DNA of 64,000 bases, from assembly GCF_009711225.1 (NCBI RefSeq), contig NZ_WMIE01000008.1:62001-126000 (forward strand), given 5' to 3'. Positions 18,336-26,054 of the stretch are shown in pieces (the stretch's first letter is position 1; the number at the start of each line of letters is the position of its first letter). Made by a program: the position numbers and the translations under genes. The notes under the pieces were generated by a model, which saw only the letters and a program-made list of their open reading frames with translations, was not told where the DNA came from and made no database searches. The stretch comes from Paracoccus aestuariivivens (GTDB lineage: Bacteria; Pseudomonadota; Alphaproteobacteria; Rhodobacterales; Rhodobacteraceae).

Positions 18336-19520
18336 TCAGCTGACGCCCAGCCCCGCGCGCATCAGTACCCGACGGACCGGTGCAACGGCATAGAGGCTGC
18401 CCAGGGCCGCGGCCCGCAGATCGCGCAAGGGGCGGGACGAGATCATGCTGGTACGATTCAGCGCGTCGATGCCAAGCAGGCGGGCCATCGCCTCGGGGCG
18501 GCGGCGACGGTTGTAGGCGTCAAGCGAAGTCTGGCTGCCGGGATTGCCTGCCGACAGGTCGATCAGCGACGCGAGATCGGCAAGGCTCATATTCAGGCCC
18601 TGCGCTCCGATCGGTGGGACGACATGGGCGGCCTCGGCGATCAAGGCGGTGCGCGGACCGGTGAAGCTGTCGGCGATCTGGCTGATGATCGGCCATTCGG
18701 TCAGACGTGTCGCTTGCGTCAGCCGGCCCAGCACTCCTGCCGAGCGGATATTGAGTTCGGTCGAGAAATCGTCCGGCGAGAGTGCGGCGAGGCGGGCGAC
18801 TTCGGGTCCGCGCTCCATCCAGACGACTGCCGAGGACGGCTTTCCGTCGCGATCGGGGAGGGGGACCAAGGTAAACGGTCCGCCCGAGCGGTGGATCTCG
18901 GTCGAGACATTGCCATGCGGTCGTTCATGCGTGACGGCAAAGGCCAACGCCTTCTGGCCGTAGCGCAGCGTGCGGGCGCCAATGCCAAGCGCCTGTCGCA
19001 CCGGCGAGTTGCGACCATCGGCCCCGATCACCAGCTTGCTGCGCAGGCGCGTGCCGTCCGTCAGTGTCACCAGCGCTTCGGTGTCGCGGGCGACAATGCT
19101 GGCGGTTCCGGTTCCGGGCAGGAAGCGGACATTTTGCAGCGAGGCGAGGCGGGCCGAAATCTCGCGCTTGAGAAGCCAGTTGGGCAGGTTCCAGCCAAAG
19201 GGTTGGTCCGAAATCTCCGAGGCGTCGAAGTCGCGCGTCAGACGGGCCTGCGACAGCTTTCCGCCCGCGTCGATGATCCGCATGATTTGCAGCGGCGTTG
19301 CATGTGGCGCGAGCCGTTCCCACAGGCCAGCAGCGGTCAGCACTGCAATCGAGGGATGCAGGAATGCCGTGCTGCGCAGATCCGAACCTGCGGCGGCTTC
19401 CTCGGTGACCGGAGGGGCGGGGTCGACACAGGTTACCTGATGGCCAGCCGTGCCGAATGCGGCGGCTGCAATCAGGCCGGCAATGCCGCCGCCTGAGACG
19501 AAAATCTCGGTATTTTCCAT
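18336..19520 (-). CDS. UbiH/UbiF-type FAD-dependent ubiquinone biosynthesis hydroxylase
   Basis: 394-residue flavoprotein monooxygenase. FAD-binding GGGIAGLIAAAAFG at the N terminus, the second FAD motif LVIGADGRNSPVRQALG, and the C-terminal motif AEAAHVVPPIGAQGLNMSLADLASL. In the last, Ala-Glu replaces the usual Gly-Asp of GDAAH, a variation also known in the Ubi clade. Such enzymes add ring hydroxyls in ubiquinone synthesis; which carbon this one acts on cannot be told from sequence. Followed by a small membrane protein gene read in the same direction upstream (7-base gap). Confidence 0.88.
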   Translation of the reverse strand: MENTEIFVSGGGIAGLIAAAAFGTAGHQVTCVDPAPPVTEEAAAGSDLRSTAFLHPSIAVLTAAGLWERLAPHATPLQIMRIIDAGGKLSQARLTRDFDASEISDQPFGWNLPNWLLKREISARLASLQNVRFLPGTGTASIVARDTEALVTLTDGTRLRSKLVIGADGRNSPVRQALGIGARTLRYGQKALAFAVTHERPHGNVSTEIHRSGGPFTLVPLPDRDGKPSSAVVWMERGPEVARLAALSPDDFSTELNIRSAGVLGRLTQATRLTEWPIISQIADSFTGPRTALIAEAAHVVPPIGAQGLNMSLADLASLIDLSAGNPGSQTSLDAYNRRRRPEAMARLLGIDALNRTSMISSRPLRDLRAAALGSLYAVAPVRRVLMRAGLGVS

Positions 19521-19527
19521 GGTCCGG

Positions 19528-19728
19528 TCAGAAGCCCGCAGCGTAAGCGATCAGGATGCCGAACATCGTGACAGTACCCGCCAGAGCGATCAGGGTCAGC
19601 GCGGCCAGACCCCAGATCGCGGTCGCAAGCGCCGCGATCACGATCAGGACCAGAACGGCAAGGAATAGCCCTGCGGCAATGCGCGCCTCAGAGCGGGCTT
19701 CGGCTGGGTCGAGTTGAGTGGCGGCCAT
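19528..19728 (-). CDS. Small two-helix membrane protein
   Basis: 66 residues: a charged N terminus (MAATQLDPAEARSEARIA) and then two hydrophobic helices, LFLAVLVLIVIAALATAIWG and LTLIALAGTVTMFGILIAYAAG. AAGGAACGC precedes the ATG. Only 7 bases before the UbiH-type gene and 27 after the nucleotidase gene on the same strand, so probably one transcript. No known family motif; perhaps a partner of a membrane-bound process. Confidence 0.75.
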   Translation of the reverse strand: MAATQLDPAEARSEARIAAGLFLAVLVLIVIAALATAIWGLAALTLIALAGTVTMFGILIAYAAGF

Positions 19729-19755
19729 GCTGCGTTCCTTTGCGGGTGCGACAGG

Positions 19756-20442
19756 TCAATTCTGGCGCTGTTGCCGCGTCTGGGCAAGAGAGTGCAGAAA
19801 GGCGGTCAGGTCCATGGTGCGGTGATGGACATGTGCGCCATGATCAAATTCGGGGATCAACTGGTCGGGCCCGTGTCGGCCGGCCCCGACCAGAACCGTA
19901 CGCATTCCCAGCGAATGCGGGACTTCTAGGTTTCTAGGGTCATCCTCGAACATTGCAGCTGTAGCCGGATCAAAACCCGAGCGCTGCATGACTGCGGCAT
20001 AAGCGCGCGGGTCGGGCTTGGGGTGGAATTCCGTGGTATCGATGCCGTGGATCTCGTCGAAGATATTTAGCCCCCGGGCGGCGAGCACGCGAGCGGCATA
20101 TTCGGTATCGCCATTGGTATGGATGATCTTGCGCCCCGGCAGGTCGGTGATCAGCGCGGCCAGATCGGGCGAGGGCGTCAGATGGGTCAGGTCGATGTCG
20201 TGGACTTCGCGCAGGTAAGGCATTGGATCAATGCTGTGTTCCGCCATCAGACCCGACAATGTCGTGCCATGCAGACGCCAGTAAGCCTGCCGCAGATTAC
20301 TGGCCTCGGGCTCGGACATGTGCAATTCGCGCATGACATAGGCATTCATGCGCTTCTCGATCTGGTCGAAAAGCCGCATCTCGGGCGCGTAGAGCGTGTT
20401 GTCCAGATCGAAGATCCAGGTCGTGACGTGATTAAATTCCAT
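19756..20442 (-). CDS. HAD-superfamily pyrimidine 5'-nucleotidase-like protein
   Basis: 228-residue HAD phosphatase of the SDT1-like pyrimidine 5'-nucleotidase group. Motif I is WIFDLDNTLYAPE (nucleophile and acid Asp), motif II KIIHTNGDTEYA, and motif III/IV AAMFEDDPRNLEVP. The helical cap lies between residues 25 and 90. In this group the enzyme removes phosphate from UMP/CMP or related nucleotides; substrate not provable here. Divergent from the GntR regulator across 64 bases. Confidence 0.88.
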   Translation of the reverse strand: MEFNHVTTWIFDLDNTLYAPEMRLFDQIEKRMNAYVMRELHMSEPEASNLRQAYWRLHGTTLSGLMAEHSIDPMPYLREVHDIDLTHLTPSPDLAALITDLPGRKIIHTNGDTEYAARVLAARGLNIFDEIHGIDTTEFHPKPDPRAYAAVMQRSGFDPATAAMFEDDPRNLEVPHSLGMRTVLVGAGRHGPDQLIPEFDHGAHVHHRTMDLTAFLHSLAQTRQQRQN

Positions 20443-20506
20443 GATAGCTGCCTAAGCCTGCGGCAGGACGCTTGCAATCCCATGCGGGACAACAGATCGT
20501 GCGCGT

Positions 20507-21148
20507 ATGAAAGACGCCTATTCCCTGATCCTTTCCGCCATCGACAGTGGCACTTACCGTCCCGGTGACCGGCTGGTCGAATCCGAGTTGGCCGAGCGCT
20601 TTGGCGTGTCGCGCACGCCGGTCCGCGAGGCTTTGCAGCGGCTGGAAACCCAGTCCATGCTCAAGCGCGACGGGCGCAGCCTGATCGTGGCGACGCTGGA
20701 TCATAACCAGCTGGCCGAGCTTTACACCGTCCGGACCGAGCTGGAGGCACTGGCGGCGCGTCTGGCTGCCCGCCACGCCACCCCCGAGGAGGTGCGCGTT
20801 CTGGCTGGCATGGTCGAGGAAGACCGCGCCATTCTGGGCGATCCGCAGGCTTTGTCGCGGGCAAATCGGCGCTTTCACCATCAGATCCATCTGGCGTCGC
20901 ATAACCGCTATCTGGTTCAGCAGCTTGACCTTGTGCATCGCAGCATGGCGCTGATGGCGCGCACGACTCTGGCGGCCAAGGGGCGTGATACCGTCACCTT
21001 GTGCGAGCATCAGGAAATCGTCGATGCGATTGCCGCGCATGACGGCGAGCGGGCCGAGGCGGCGCTGCGCCGCCACATCTCGATGGCCTATGAGACCCGC
21101 CTGAAAGAAGAAGCACGCTTGGCCAGCGAGATTGGCAACGACGAGTGA
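20507..21148 (+). CDS. GntR family transcriptional regulator (FCD type)
   Basis: 213-residue FadR/FCD-type GntR regulator. The winged helix is at residues 5-70 (GDRLVESELAERFGVSRTPVREALQRLETQ). The all-helical FCD effector domain follows (ELYTVRTELEALAARLAARHAT, ANRRFHHQIHLASHN, CEHQEIVDAIAAHD), with the metal-binding Asp/His pattern broadly kept. The stop overlaps the alkA start (TGATG). Effector unknown. Confidence 0.9.
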   Translation: MKDAYSLILSAIDSGTYRPGDRLVESELAERFGVSRTPVREALQRLETQSMLKRDGRSLIVATLDHNQLAELYTVRTELEALAARLAARHATPEEVRVLAGMVEEDRAILGDPQALSRANRRFHHQIHLASHNRYLVQQLDLVHRSMALMARTTLAAKGRDTVTLCEHQEIVDAIAAHDGERAEAALRRHISMAYETRLKEEARLASEIGNDE

Positions 21149-21771
21149 TGCGCGTGATTCGCGCCGCCTCGGATCTTGAGGAAGGCGCGGCGCATCTTGC
21201 GCGTGTCTGTCCGGTCTGGGCGCGTGCCTTGCCGGAAATCGGGCCGTTGCCGCTGCGCCGCTGGGACGAGGGGTTTGTCTCGATCAGGGACGCGGTCGTT
21301 TCGCAACAGATTTCGACCCACGCGGCCAATGCGATAGTTGCGCGCATGGCGGCAGCCGGACTTGCGGACGAGGCGGGGATCGCCGCGGCAGACGATGATG
21401 CATTGCGGGCCGTCGGCCTGTCCCGTCCCAAGATCCGATATCTGCGCGGCATTGCCGAGGCGCGGATGGATTGGAACAGCTTGCGCGAACTTCCCGACGA
21501 AGATGCCATCACTGCGCTGACCGCCTTGCCGGGGATCGGGCGCTGGACCGCTGAAATCTATCTGAAATTCGCGTTGGGTCGGGCGGATGTGTTTGCGGCT
21601 GGCGACCTTGCCTTGGCGGAATCTGCCCGATTGCTATACGACCTGCCCGAACGTCCCGCTCCGGCCGCGTTGGTCGCCTTGGCCGAGCCGTGGCGGCCTT
21701 GGCGCGCGGTTGCGGCAAGGGCCCTGTGGGCCTATTACCGCTTAGCAAAAGGACGCGAGGGGGTCAGATGA
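21148..21771 (+). CDS. DNA-3-methyladenine glycosylase II (AlkA type)
   Basis: 207-residue helix-hairpin-helix base-excision glycosylase removing alkylated purines. SQQISTHAANAIVARM precedes the HhH-GPD hairpin LTALPGIGRWTAEIYL and the catalytic aspartate stretch VFAAGDLALAES. It lacks the N-terminal Ada/AlkA_N domain of the E. coli protein, as in many short alphaproteobacterial versions. It overlaps both its neighbours by 1 and 4 bases, making a GntR-alkA-esterase run. Confidence 0.9.
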   Translation: MRVIRAASDLEEGAAHLARVCPVWARALPEIGPLPLRRWDEGFVSIRDAVVSQQISTHAANAIVARMAAAGLADEAGIAAADDDALRAVGLSRPKIRYLRGIAEARMDWNSLRELPDEDAITALTALPGIGRWTAEIYLKFALGRADVFAAGDLALAESARLLYDLPERPAPAALVALAEPWRPWRAVAARALWAYYRLAKGREGVR

Positions 21772-22427
21772 CACGCGAATTGAAGTCGAAACGCAAAGGG
21801 CCTGCCAAGGCGGATTCCGTCGTGGTATTCCTGCACGGCTACGGTGCCGACGGGGCCGATCTGTTGGGGCTAGCCGATCCGCTTCAGCCGCATCTGCCGC
21901 GCACGGCCTTTTACGCACCGGACGCGCCCGAACGCTGCATTAACAATCCGATGGGCTTCCAGTGGTTTCCGATCCCGTGGATGGACGGCTCGACCGCCGA
22001 GCAGGCGCGTTCGTCGGCGGAACAGTCCTTTGCCGATATCAATGCGTTCTTGGACAAGGTGATCTCCGACGAGGGCATCGCTCCGGCACGGTTGGCGCTG
22101 GTCGGTTTCTCGCAGGGGACGATGATGTCGCTGGAGGTCGCCCCCCGTCGCGCACAGGAAATCGCCGGCGTCGTCGGTTTCTCGGGCCGTCTGCTCGACC
22201 CCGAGGCTTTGGCCCGCGACGTCAAGACCCGCCCGCCGGTTCTTCTGGCGCATGGCGATCAGGATCCTGTCGTGCCGTTCGAAAGCATGGGCTTGGCTGC
22301 GGATGCGTTGGTCGCAAACGGGTTCACCGTCTATACCCATGTCATGAAGAACACCCCGCATGGCATCTCGCAGGACGGGTTGTCGGCGGCGCTGCAATTC
22401 CTGAACGAGCGACTTTCCGCAGGGTAA
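21768..22427 (+). CDS. Phospholipase/carboxylesterase family alpha/beta hydrolase
   Basis: 219-residue serine hydrolase of the YpfH/EstB-like phospholipase/carboxylesterase family. Oxyanion region VVFLHGYGADGADLLG, nucleophile elbow LVGFSQGTMM (Ser near residue 115), the acid in AHGDQDPVVPF and the histidine in NTPHGIS make a complete triad. ATG 21768 overlaps the alkA stop (ATGA). Natural substrate unknown. Confidence 0.9.
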   Translation: MTRELKSKRKGPAKADSVVVFLHGYGADGADLLGLADPLQPHLPRTAFYAPDAPERCINNPMGFQWFPIPWMDGSTAEQARSSAEQSFADINAFLDKVISDEGIAPARLALVGFSQGTMMSLEVAPRRAQEIAGVVGFSGRLLDPEALARDVKTRPPVLLAHGDQDPVVPFESMGLAADALVANGFTVYTHVMKNTPHGISQDGLSAALQFLNERLSAG

Positions 22428-22505
22428 CTTCCGCTTGGGTCAGTTTGACCTTGAAGTATGGAAGTTGGGGATTAACTTATCCTTACGTAGTGAGGAGATG
22501 TTGCG

Positions 22506-22613
22506 ATGGATCTGATCTTTGTGGCCCTGACCGCTTTCATTCCCGTCAGCTTGCTGGTGGTAGCGATGCGTCAGCCAAAAGCTCAGAAGGTCGTGGTGCG
22601 CGCTCGCCGCTGA
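22506..22613 (+). CDS. 35-residue hydrophobic membrane peptide
   Basis: A short frame preceded by GAGGAG at good spacing from ATG 22506. The product is one hydrophobic helix (DLIFVALTAFIPVSLLVVAM) followed by a basic tail (RQPKAQKVVVRARR), the form of a single-pass inner-membrane small protein. The tail-to-tail VOC gene ends 8 bases beyond. No family recognised; read as probably real because of the ribosome binding site and helix-plus-positive-tail design. Confidence 0.55.
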   Translation: MDLIFVALTAFIPVSLLVVAMRQPKAQKVVVRARR

Positions 22614-22620
22614 TCCCCCT

Positions 22621-23046
22621 TCATTCCTTGTTCCAGATCCGGGGCTCGGCCAATTCGATCGAATTGCCCGCCGGATCTCGGAAATAGATTGACCGCCCAC
22701 CCTGAGGCCATTCGAAATCGGCCTCGATTGCCACGCCATTCGCGGTCAGGTGGTCGCGCCAATGCAGGATGGTTCCTCCGTCTATCGCGATGCAGAAATG
22801 CCCTTCGCCGTCGGTTCCGTGTGACGGTACGGGCAGACGGCTGTCAGCCGCAGGCGGCTTGCGGGTTGCGTCGGGGTCAAACACAAGCAGGATCTGCGCA
22901 CCGCAGCGGAAGAAGACGTGCCTTCCGGGTTGGTAGGCGATTTGCTGCAATCCCATGATTTTGACCCAGAAATCTGAAGCGGCAACCAGATCGCGGGCAT
23001 AAAGTGCGGTTTCCAGCGTACCAATGATGGGGGGTGGCTGCCTCAT
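22621..23046 (-). CDS. VOC family protein (glyoxalase/bleomycin-resistance fold)
   Basis: 141-residue vicinal-oxygen-chelate protein with two beta-alpha-beta-beta-beta modules: LETALYARDLVAASDFWVKIMGL at the start, GHFCIAIDGG in the middle (metal-ligand His), and SIYFRDPAGNSIELAEP at the end (metal-ligand Glu). Similar proteins include lyases, dioxygenases and FosX-like resistance proteins, so no substrate is assigned. ATG 23046 is chosen because it gives a normal family N terminus. Confidence 0.85.
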   Translation of the reverse strand: MRQPPPIIGTLETALYARDLVAASDFWVKIMGLQQIAYQPGRHVFFRCGAQILLVFDPDATRKPPAADSRLPVPSHGTDGEGHFCIAIDGGTILHWRDHLTANGVAIEADFEWPQGGRSIYFRDPAGNSIELAEPRIWNKE

Positions 23047-23266
23047 GCGATTAATCCTGCCACCAGAACGGGGATTGTGCCAGCTTGCCTTGTGCCGAAT
23101 ACGCCCATCAACGCTAATCTGCTGCTGGCTGATTTGGCCAAGTCGTTGCGAATGGATCGTTTCTGTTGCGACTTCCGTCGCGAGATTAGGATCTTGCGAT
23201 TGCACACCTGTCACGGCGATGTCACGCAATCGGATTAATCATCCGGCAGGACATATATTCAGGGGC

Positions 23267-23294
23267 TTGTCAGCTTGCGGTCACGATATATAGT
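23267..23294 (+). promoter_or_regulatory. Sigma-70-type promoter for a probable small RNA
   Basis: TTGTCA (23267-23272) and TATAGT (23289-23294) are separated by 16 bases, each one mismatch from consensus. The predicted start is near 23301. The signal is strong for this genome and no plausible gene starts soon after it. Confidence 0.6.
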
Positions 23295-23300
23295 CGGCCT

Positions 23301-23518
23301 CAAGACGTTCCGACAAGTTTCCGGGCAGATAATGCAGAGGGCCCATGCTGGACGACCTTGGTTATTTCCGAACTCCCACAACGCGTGAGCGGTTAGGCTT
23401 ACGCAGGCAGGCGATCTTTGGCTTCGAATGGGCCGAGATCTGTGTACGCATCAGGGTATCCAGTTCGTTTGCAAATCCGGAAGATTCCATCGGGCGCGTG
23501 TTCCTCACGCGCCTTTTT
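23301..23518 (+). ncRNA. Candidate structured small RNA (6S-like shape)
   Basis: About 218 nt between a good promoter (23267-23294) and an intrinsic terminator (23493-23518), in a 504-base gap without a convincing gene. It can fold as a long interrupted rod. TTCCGG (23319-23324) pairs with CCGGAA (23477-23482), GGCCCAT (23340-23346) with ATGGGCC (23428-23434), and the tip is a hairpin GCGTGAG/CTTACGC with loop CGGTTAGG. The open bubbles between the stems recall 6S RNA. tmRNA, RNase P and SRP RNA signatures are absent. The open frame at 23345-23554 spanning it crosses the terminator and looks incidental. Confidence 0.5.
23493..23518 (+). terminator. Intrinsic terminator upstream of the HNH gene
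   Basis: Perfect 8-bp stem GGCGCGTG/CACGCGCC with loop TTCCT followed by five T. It lies 32 bases before the HNH endonuclease ATG, so it ends an upstream transcript, most likely the candidate RNA. Confidence 0.88.
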
Positions 23519-23550
23519 AATTGCTGCAGGCAAGCCGCAGGAGGTGACGC

Positions 23551-24120
23551 ATGAACGTCCCCTTGCAGAACCTGCGGACCTTGATCCTGAATGCCGACAT
23601 GCAACCGCTCAGCTATGCGCCGCTGTCGGTTTGCACTTGGCAGCAGGCGATTGTCTCGGTGTTTCAGGATCGGGTTGTGCAGGTGAAAGCCTATGACAAC
23701 GTCCAGATCCGCACGGCTGCACGCGATTACGAGGTGCCATCAGTCATTGCGTTGAAGACCTATCGCAAGCGCAAGCACGTCGCCTTTACGCGCTATAATG
23801 TCTTTCTGCGTGACGAATTTCGCTGCCAGTATTGCGGCAAACGCTTTCCGGCCCGCGACCTGACTTTTGACCATATCGTGCCGCGCAGCAAAGGCGGGCA
23901 GTCGAACTGGCTGAATATCGTGTCGTGCTGCAGCAAGGATAACTTGCGCAAGGGCAGCAAAACGCCGTCTCAGGCCGGACTGAAATTGTTGCGCGAACCT
24001 TTTGTCCCGACCGCCTATCAGCTTGATGCCGCAGCCATGCGTTTACCTGGTGCTGCGGACCAGTTGCATCAGACTTGGATGGACTTCCTTTATTGGGATG
24101 CCGAGTTGGAAAACCGATAA
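23551..24120 (+). CDS. HNH endonuclease
   Basis: 189-residue HNH protein of a type found singly in many alphaproteobacterial chromosomes. The N terminus (LQNLRTLILNADMQPLSYAPLSV) is typical. The zinc knuckle begins CQYC (92, 95), the HNH core is LTFDHIVPRSKGGQSNWLNIV (H, N, N), and the second half of the knuckle reads CCSKDNLRKGSKTP (126-130), with Asp130 where a fourth Cys is usual. AGGAGGTGACGC precedes the ATG. Biological role of this family is not established. Confidence 0.88.
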   Translation: MNVPLQNLRTLILNADMQPLSYAPLSVCTWQQAIVSVFQDRVVQVKAYDNVQIRTAARDYEVPSVIALKTYRKRKHVAFTRYNVFLRDEFRCQYCGKRFPARDLTFDHIVPRSKGGQSNWLNIVSCCSKDNLRKGSKTPSQAGLKLLREPFVPTAYQLDAAAMRLPGAADQLHQTWMDFLYWDAELENR

Positions 24121-24139
24121 GAATGAAATACCGGCCGGA

Positions 24140-24532
24140 ATGAGCAGCCATCTGAAAAAATACGGAATATTCGCCAGCGGCTCGGCCATGGGGGCGGTGG
24201 TTGATTATGCAATCACCATGCTGGCTGCCAAGTTTCTTGGCATGTCGCCTGAACTCGCCTTGGGATTGGCGATGCTGTTCAGCGCGACGGCGGTATTCTT
24301 TTGGCACGACCACATCACCTTCAAATCCGCCGGCCAATCTCGCTTGGCGCGAAAATATCTGGCCTTCATGCTGTGGAGCGTGCTGGTTTATCTATTGCGA
24401 GCCGTGCTTCTTGTAGGATTCGGGATGGTTGGCTTGCCGCTGTCCATTGCGCTTGCCTTGTCCATCGGCCTCGCCTCGGTGGTCAATTACATCCTGTCAT
24501 CGCGTGCGATTTTCCGCACTCAGAAGGGGTAA
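24140..24532 (+). CDS. GtrA family membrane protein
   Basis: 130-residue protein with four hydrophobic helices, the GtrA/PF04138 pattern: KYGIFASGSAMGAVVDYAITML, LALGLAMLFSATAVFFWHDHITF, YLAFMLWSVLVYLLRAVLLVGF, and LSIALALSIGLASVVNYILSSRAIF. Members are thought to flip polyprenyl-phosphate-linked sugars. It ends inside the 3' end of the convergent glycosyltransferase gene, a natural partner. ATG 24140 gives the family start; earlier in-frame codons lie inside the HNH gene. Confidence 0.88.
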   Translation: MSSHLKKYGIFASGSAMGAVVDYAITMLAAKFLGMSPELALGLAMLFSATAVFFWHDHITFKSAGQSRLARKYLAFMLWSVLVYLLRAVLLVGFGMVGLPLSIALALSIGLASVVNYILSSRAIFRTQKG

Positions 24533-25576
24533 CACGGTCTCGCCCATAAGTGCGGGGTTGGGCACGGTGGTTTCCGGTAGGACGCTGGGGATTCCGAACA
24601 GGAACGCATCCCGATCCTTGCGGCGTGTCGCACCCGCCTCGGACCAGCTGATTTCGTCGATCAGGAACAGCGGGCGTCGTTTGGTTTCGTTGAAGACGCG
24701 ACCCAGATATTCGCCAATGACCCCCAATGCGATCAATTGCACGCCGCCCAACAGCAGGATTGTCAGGAACAGGGTCGGGAAACCCTGAACCTCGTCGCCG
24801 AACAGTAAGGTGCGGATCAGGTAAAAGGCACCGCCCGCGAAGGCAAACAGCGCGATGAAGAAACCAAGATAGGTCGTCAGCCGCAAGGGCACGGTGGTGA
24901 AGGACGTGATCCCCTCGATCGAGAGGTTCAGAAGCTGGCCGTATCTCCATTTGGTCGAGCCGCTGAAACGGGGTTCGCGAACATAATCTACCGCGCACGA
25001 GCGGTAACCGACCCATGCGAAAAGCCCTTTCATGAAACGGTGCGCTTCGGGAAGACGCATCAGCGCATCAACGGTGCGGCGGCTCATCAGACGGAAATCG
25101 CCGACATTCTCGGGCAGGGGGACCGGACCAAGACGGCGCATGACGCGATAGAAACCGTGCGCGGTCGCTTTCTTGAGCCAGCTATCGCCCTGACGCTCGA
25201 TCCGGCGGCCATAGACCACGTCATAACCGTCAAGGTATTTCTCGATGAACTTGGGGATCAGGTTCGGTGGATCCTGAAGGTCGGCGTCGATGGCGATGAT
25301 CGCATCGCCTGTCGCGTGGCAAAGACCTGCGGTCAGCGCGATCTCTTTGCCGAAATTGCGCGAGAAATTGACGATGGTGATGTTGCGCTCGGCTGCAGCA
25401 AGCGCGCGCATGACGCCCAGAGTGCCGTCCGTGCTGCCATCATTGACGAAAACGATCTCGTAAGGCTGGCCGGTCGGCTTCATCACCTGACCGATCTTCG
25501 AGACAAACTCGTTCAGGCCATCTTCTTCGTTGTAGCAAGGGCAGACGATCGAGACGAGGTTCAGCGGTTGAGACAT
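24497..25576 (-). CDS. Polyprenyl-phosphate glycosyltransferase, GT2 (GtrB/DPM1 type)
   Basis: 359-residue membrane-anchored glycosyltransferase. The GT-A catalytic domain has IVCPCYNEEDGLNEFV, FVNDGSTDGT and IIAIDADLQDPP (DxD-like), with FRLMSRRTVDAL. Two C-terminal helices (TYLGFFIALFAFAGGAFYLI and TLFLTILLLGGVQLIALGVI) precede GEYLGRVFNETKRRPLFLI. Members move a sugar from a nucleotide to undecaprenyl phosphate. The about 45-residue tail after that motif is variable and its last 36 bases overlap the convergent gtrA gene. Confidence 0.9.
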   Translation of the reverse strand: MSQPLNLVSIVCPCYNEEDGLNEFVSKIGQVMKPTGQPYEIVFVNDGSTDGTLGVMRALAAAERNITIVNFSRNFGKEIALTAGLCHATGDAIIAIDADLQDPPNLIPKFIEKYLDGYDVVYGRRIERQGDSWLKKATAHGFYRVMRRLGPVPLPENVGDFRLMSRRTVDALMRLPEAHRFMKGLFAWVGYRSCAVDYVREPRFSGSTKWRYGQLLNLSIEGITSFTTVPLRLTTYLGFFIALFAFAGGAFYLIRTLLFGDEVQGFPTLFLTILLLGGVQLIALGVIGEYLGRVFNETKRRPLFLIDEISWSEAGATRRKDRDAFLFGIPSVLPETTVPNPALMGETVLPLLSAENRTR

Positions 25577-25771
25577 GACCTGAACTTAACTTTCTTTGGG
25601 TTCGAAAGAGTTGTGCCAAGTGTACAGGGCGCTTCGGGCGCGACCTGCGGACGAGCGGAATTAGGCTCATTGTGAAGACTGGCGTGAAACTGTGAACCTG
25701 TCTTTTTTGCCATCGCAAGTTTAGCCGGATGGCTGCAGGTCGTGGCATGGTCGCGCGGCGGCGCGTAAAGG
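25577..25771. other. Intergenic region upstream of the glycosyltransferase gene
   Basis: 195 bases between the glycosyltransferase start and the stop of the 53-residue membrane protein gene. It should hold the glycosyltransferase promoter, but no convincing -35/-10 pair, repeat or terminator was seen. Confidence 0.4.
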
Positions 25772-25933
25772 CTAGTGATCCACGCGCGTTGCGAAATGTA
25801 CGATGGCGGCTGCGGTCAGGGCGACAACGCCCAGAACATACAGCGGTATTCCGATGGACGCTGCAATCCAGATGGTCAGTGCTCCGGTCAGGATCACCGC
25901 GACGATCAGGATCAGGAAATGCGGAAGCGGCAT
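25772..25933 (-). CDS. Small two-helix membrane protein (53 residues)
   Basis: From ATG 25933 (GGAGGGTGCC upstream on the minus strand) the product has two hydrophobic helices, HFLILIVAVILTGALTIWIAASIG and PLYVLGVVALTAAAIVHFA, and a short charged end TRVDH. A longer in-frame start exists but would lack this ribosome binding site. Divergent from the radical SAM gene. Function unknown. Confidence 0.65.
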   Translation of the reverse strand: MPLPHFLILIVAVILTGALTIWIAASIGIPLYVLGVVALTAAAIVHFATRVDH

Positions 25934-26054
25934 GGCACCCTCCAATACCCTGATTATGTGACCGAACCGGCCAAATCGGAAGGGGCAATGACCTGACGAT
26001 AAGGTGAGGATCTTTGTTCTTGAAATGTTCTCATTGGTTCGGTATTCTGGACGC

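Noticed and set aside
23301-23518. tmRNA, RNase P or SRP RNA as identity of the structured transcript
   Set aside because: No tRNA-like acceptor or tag frame, no RNase P core sequences, and no SRP hairpin-tip motif could be found.
23345-23554. 69-residue open frame inside the candidate RNA
   Set aside because: It has no ribosome binding site, runs across a strong terminator into the HNH start, and shows no recognisable protein features.
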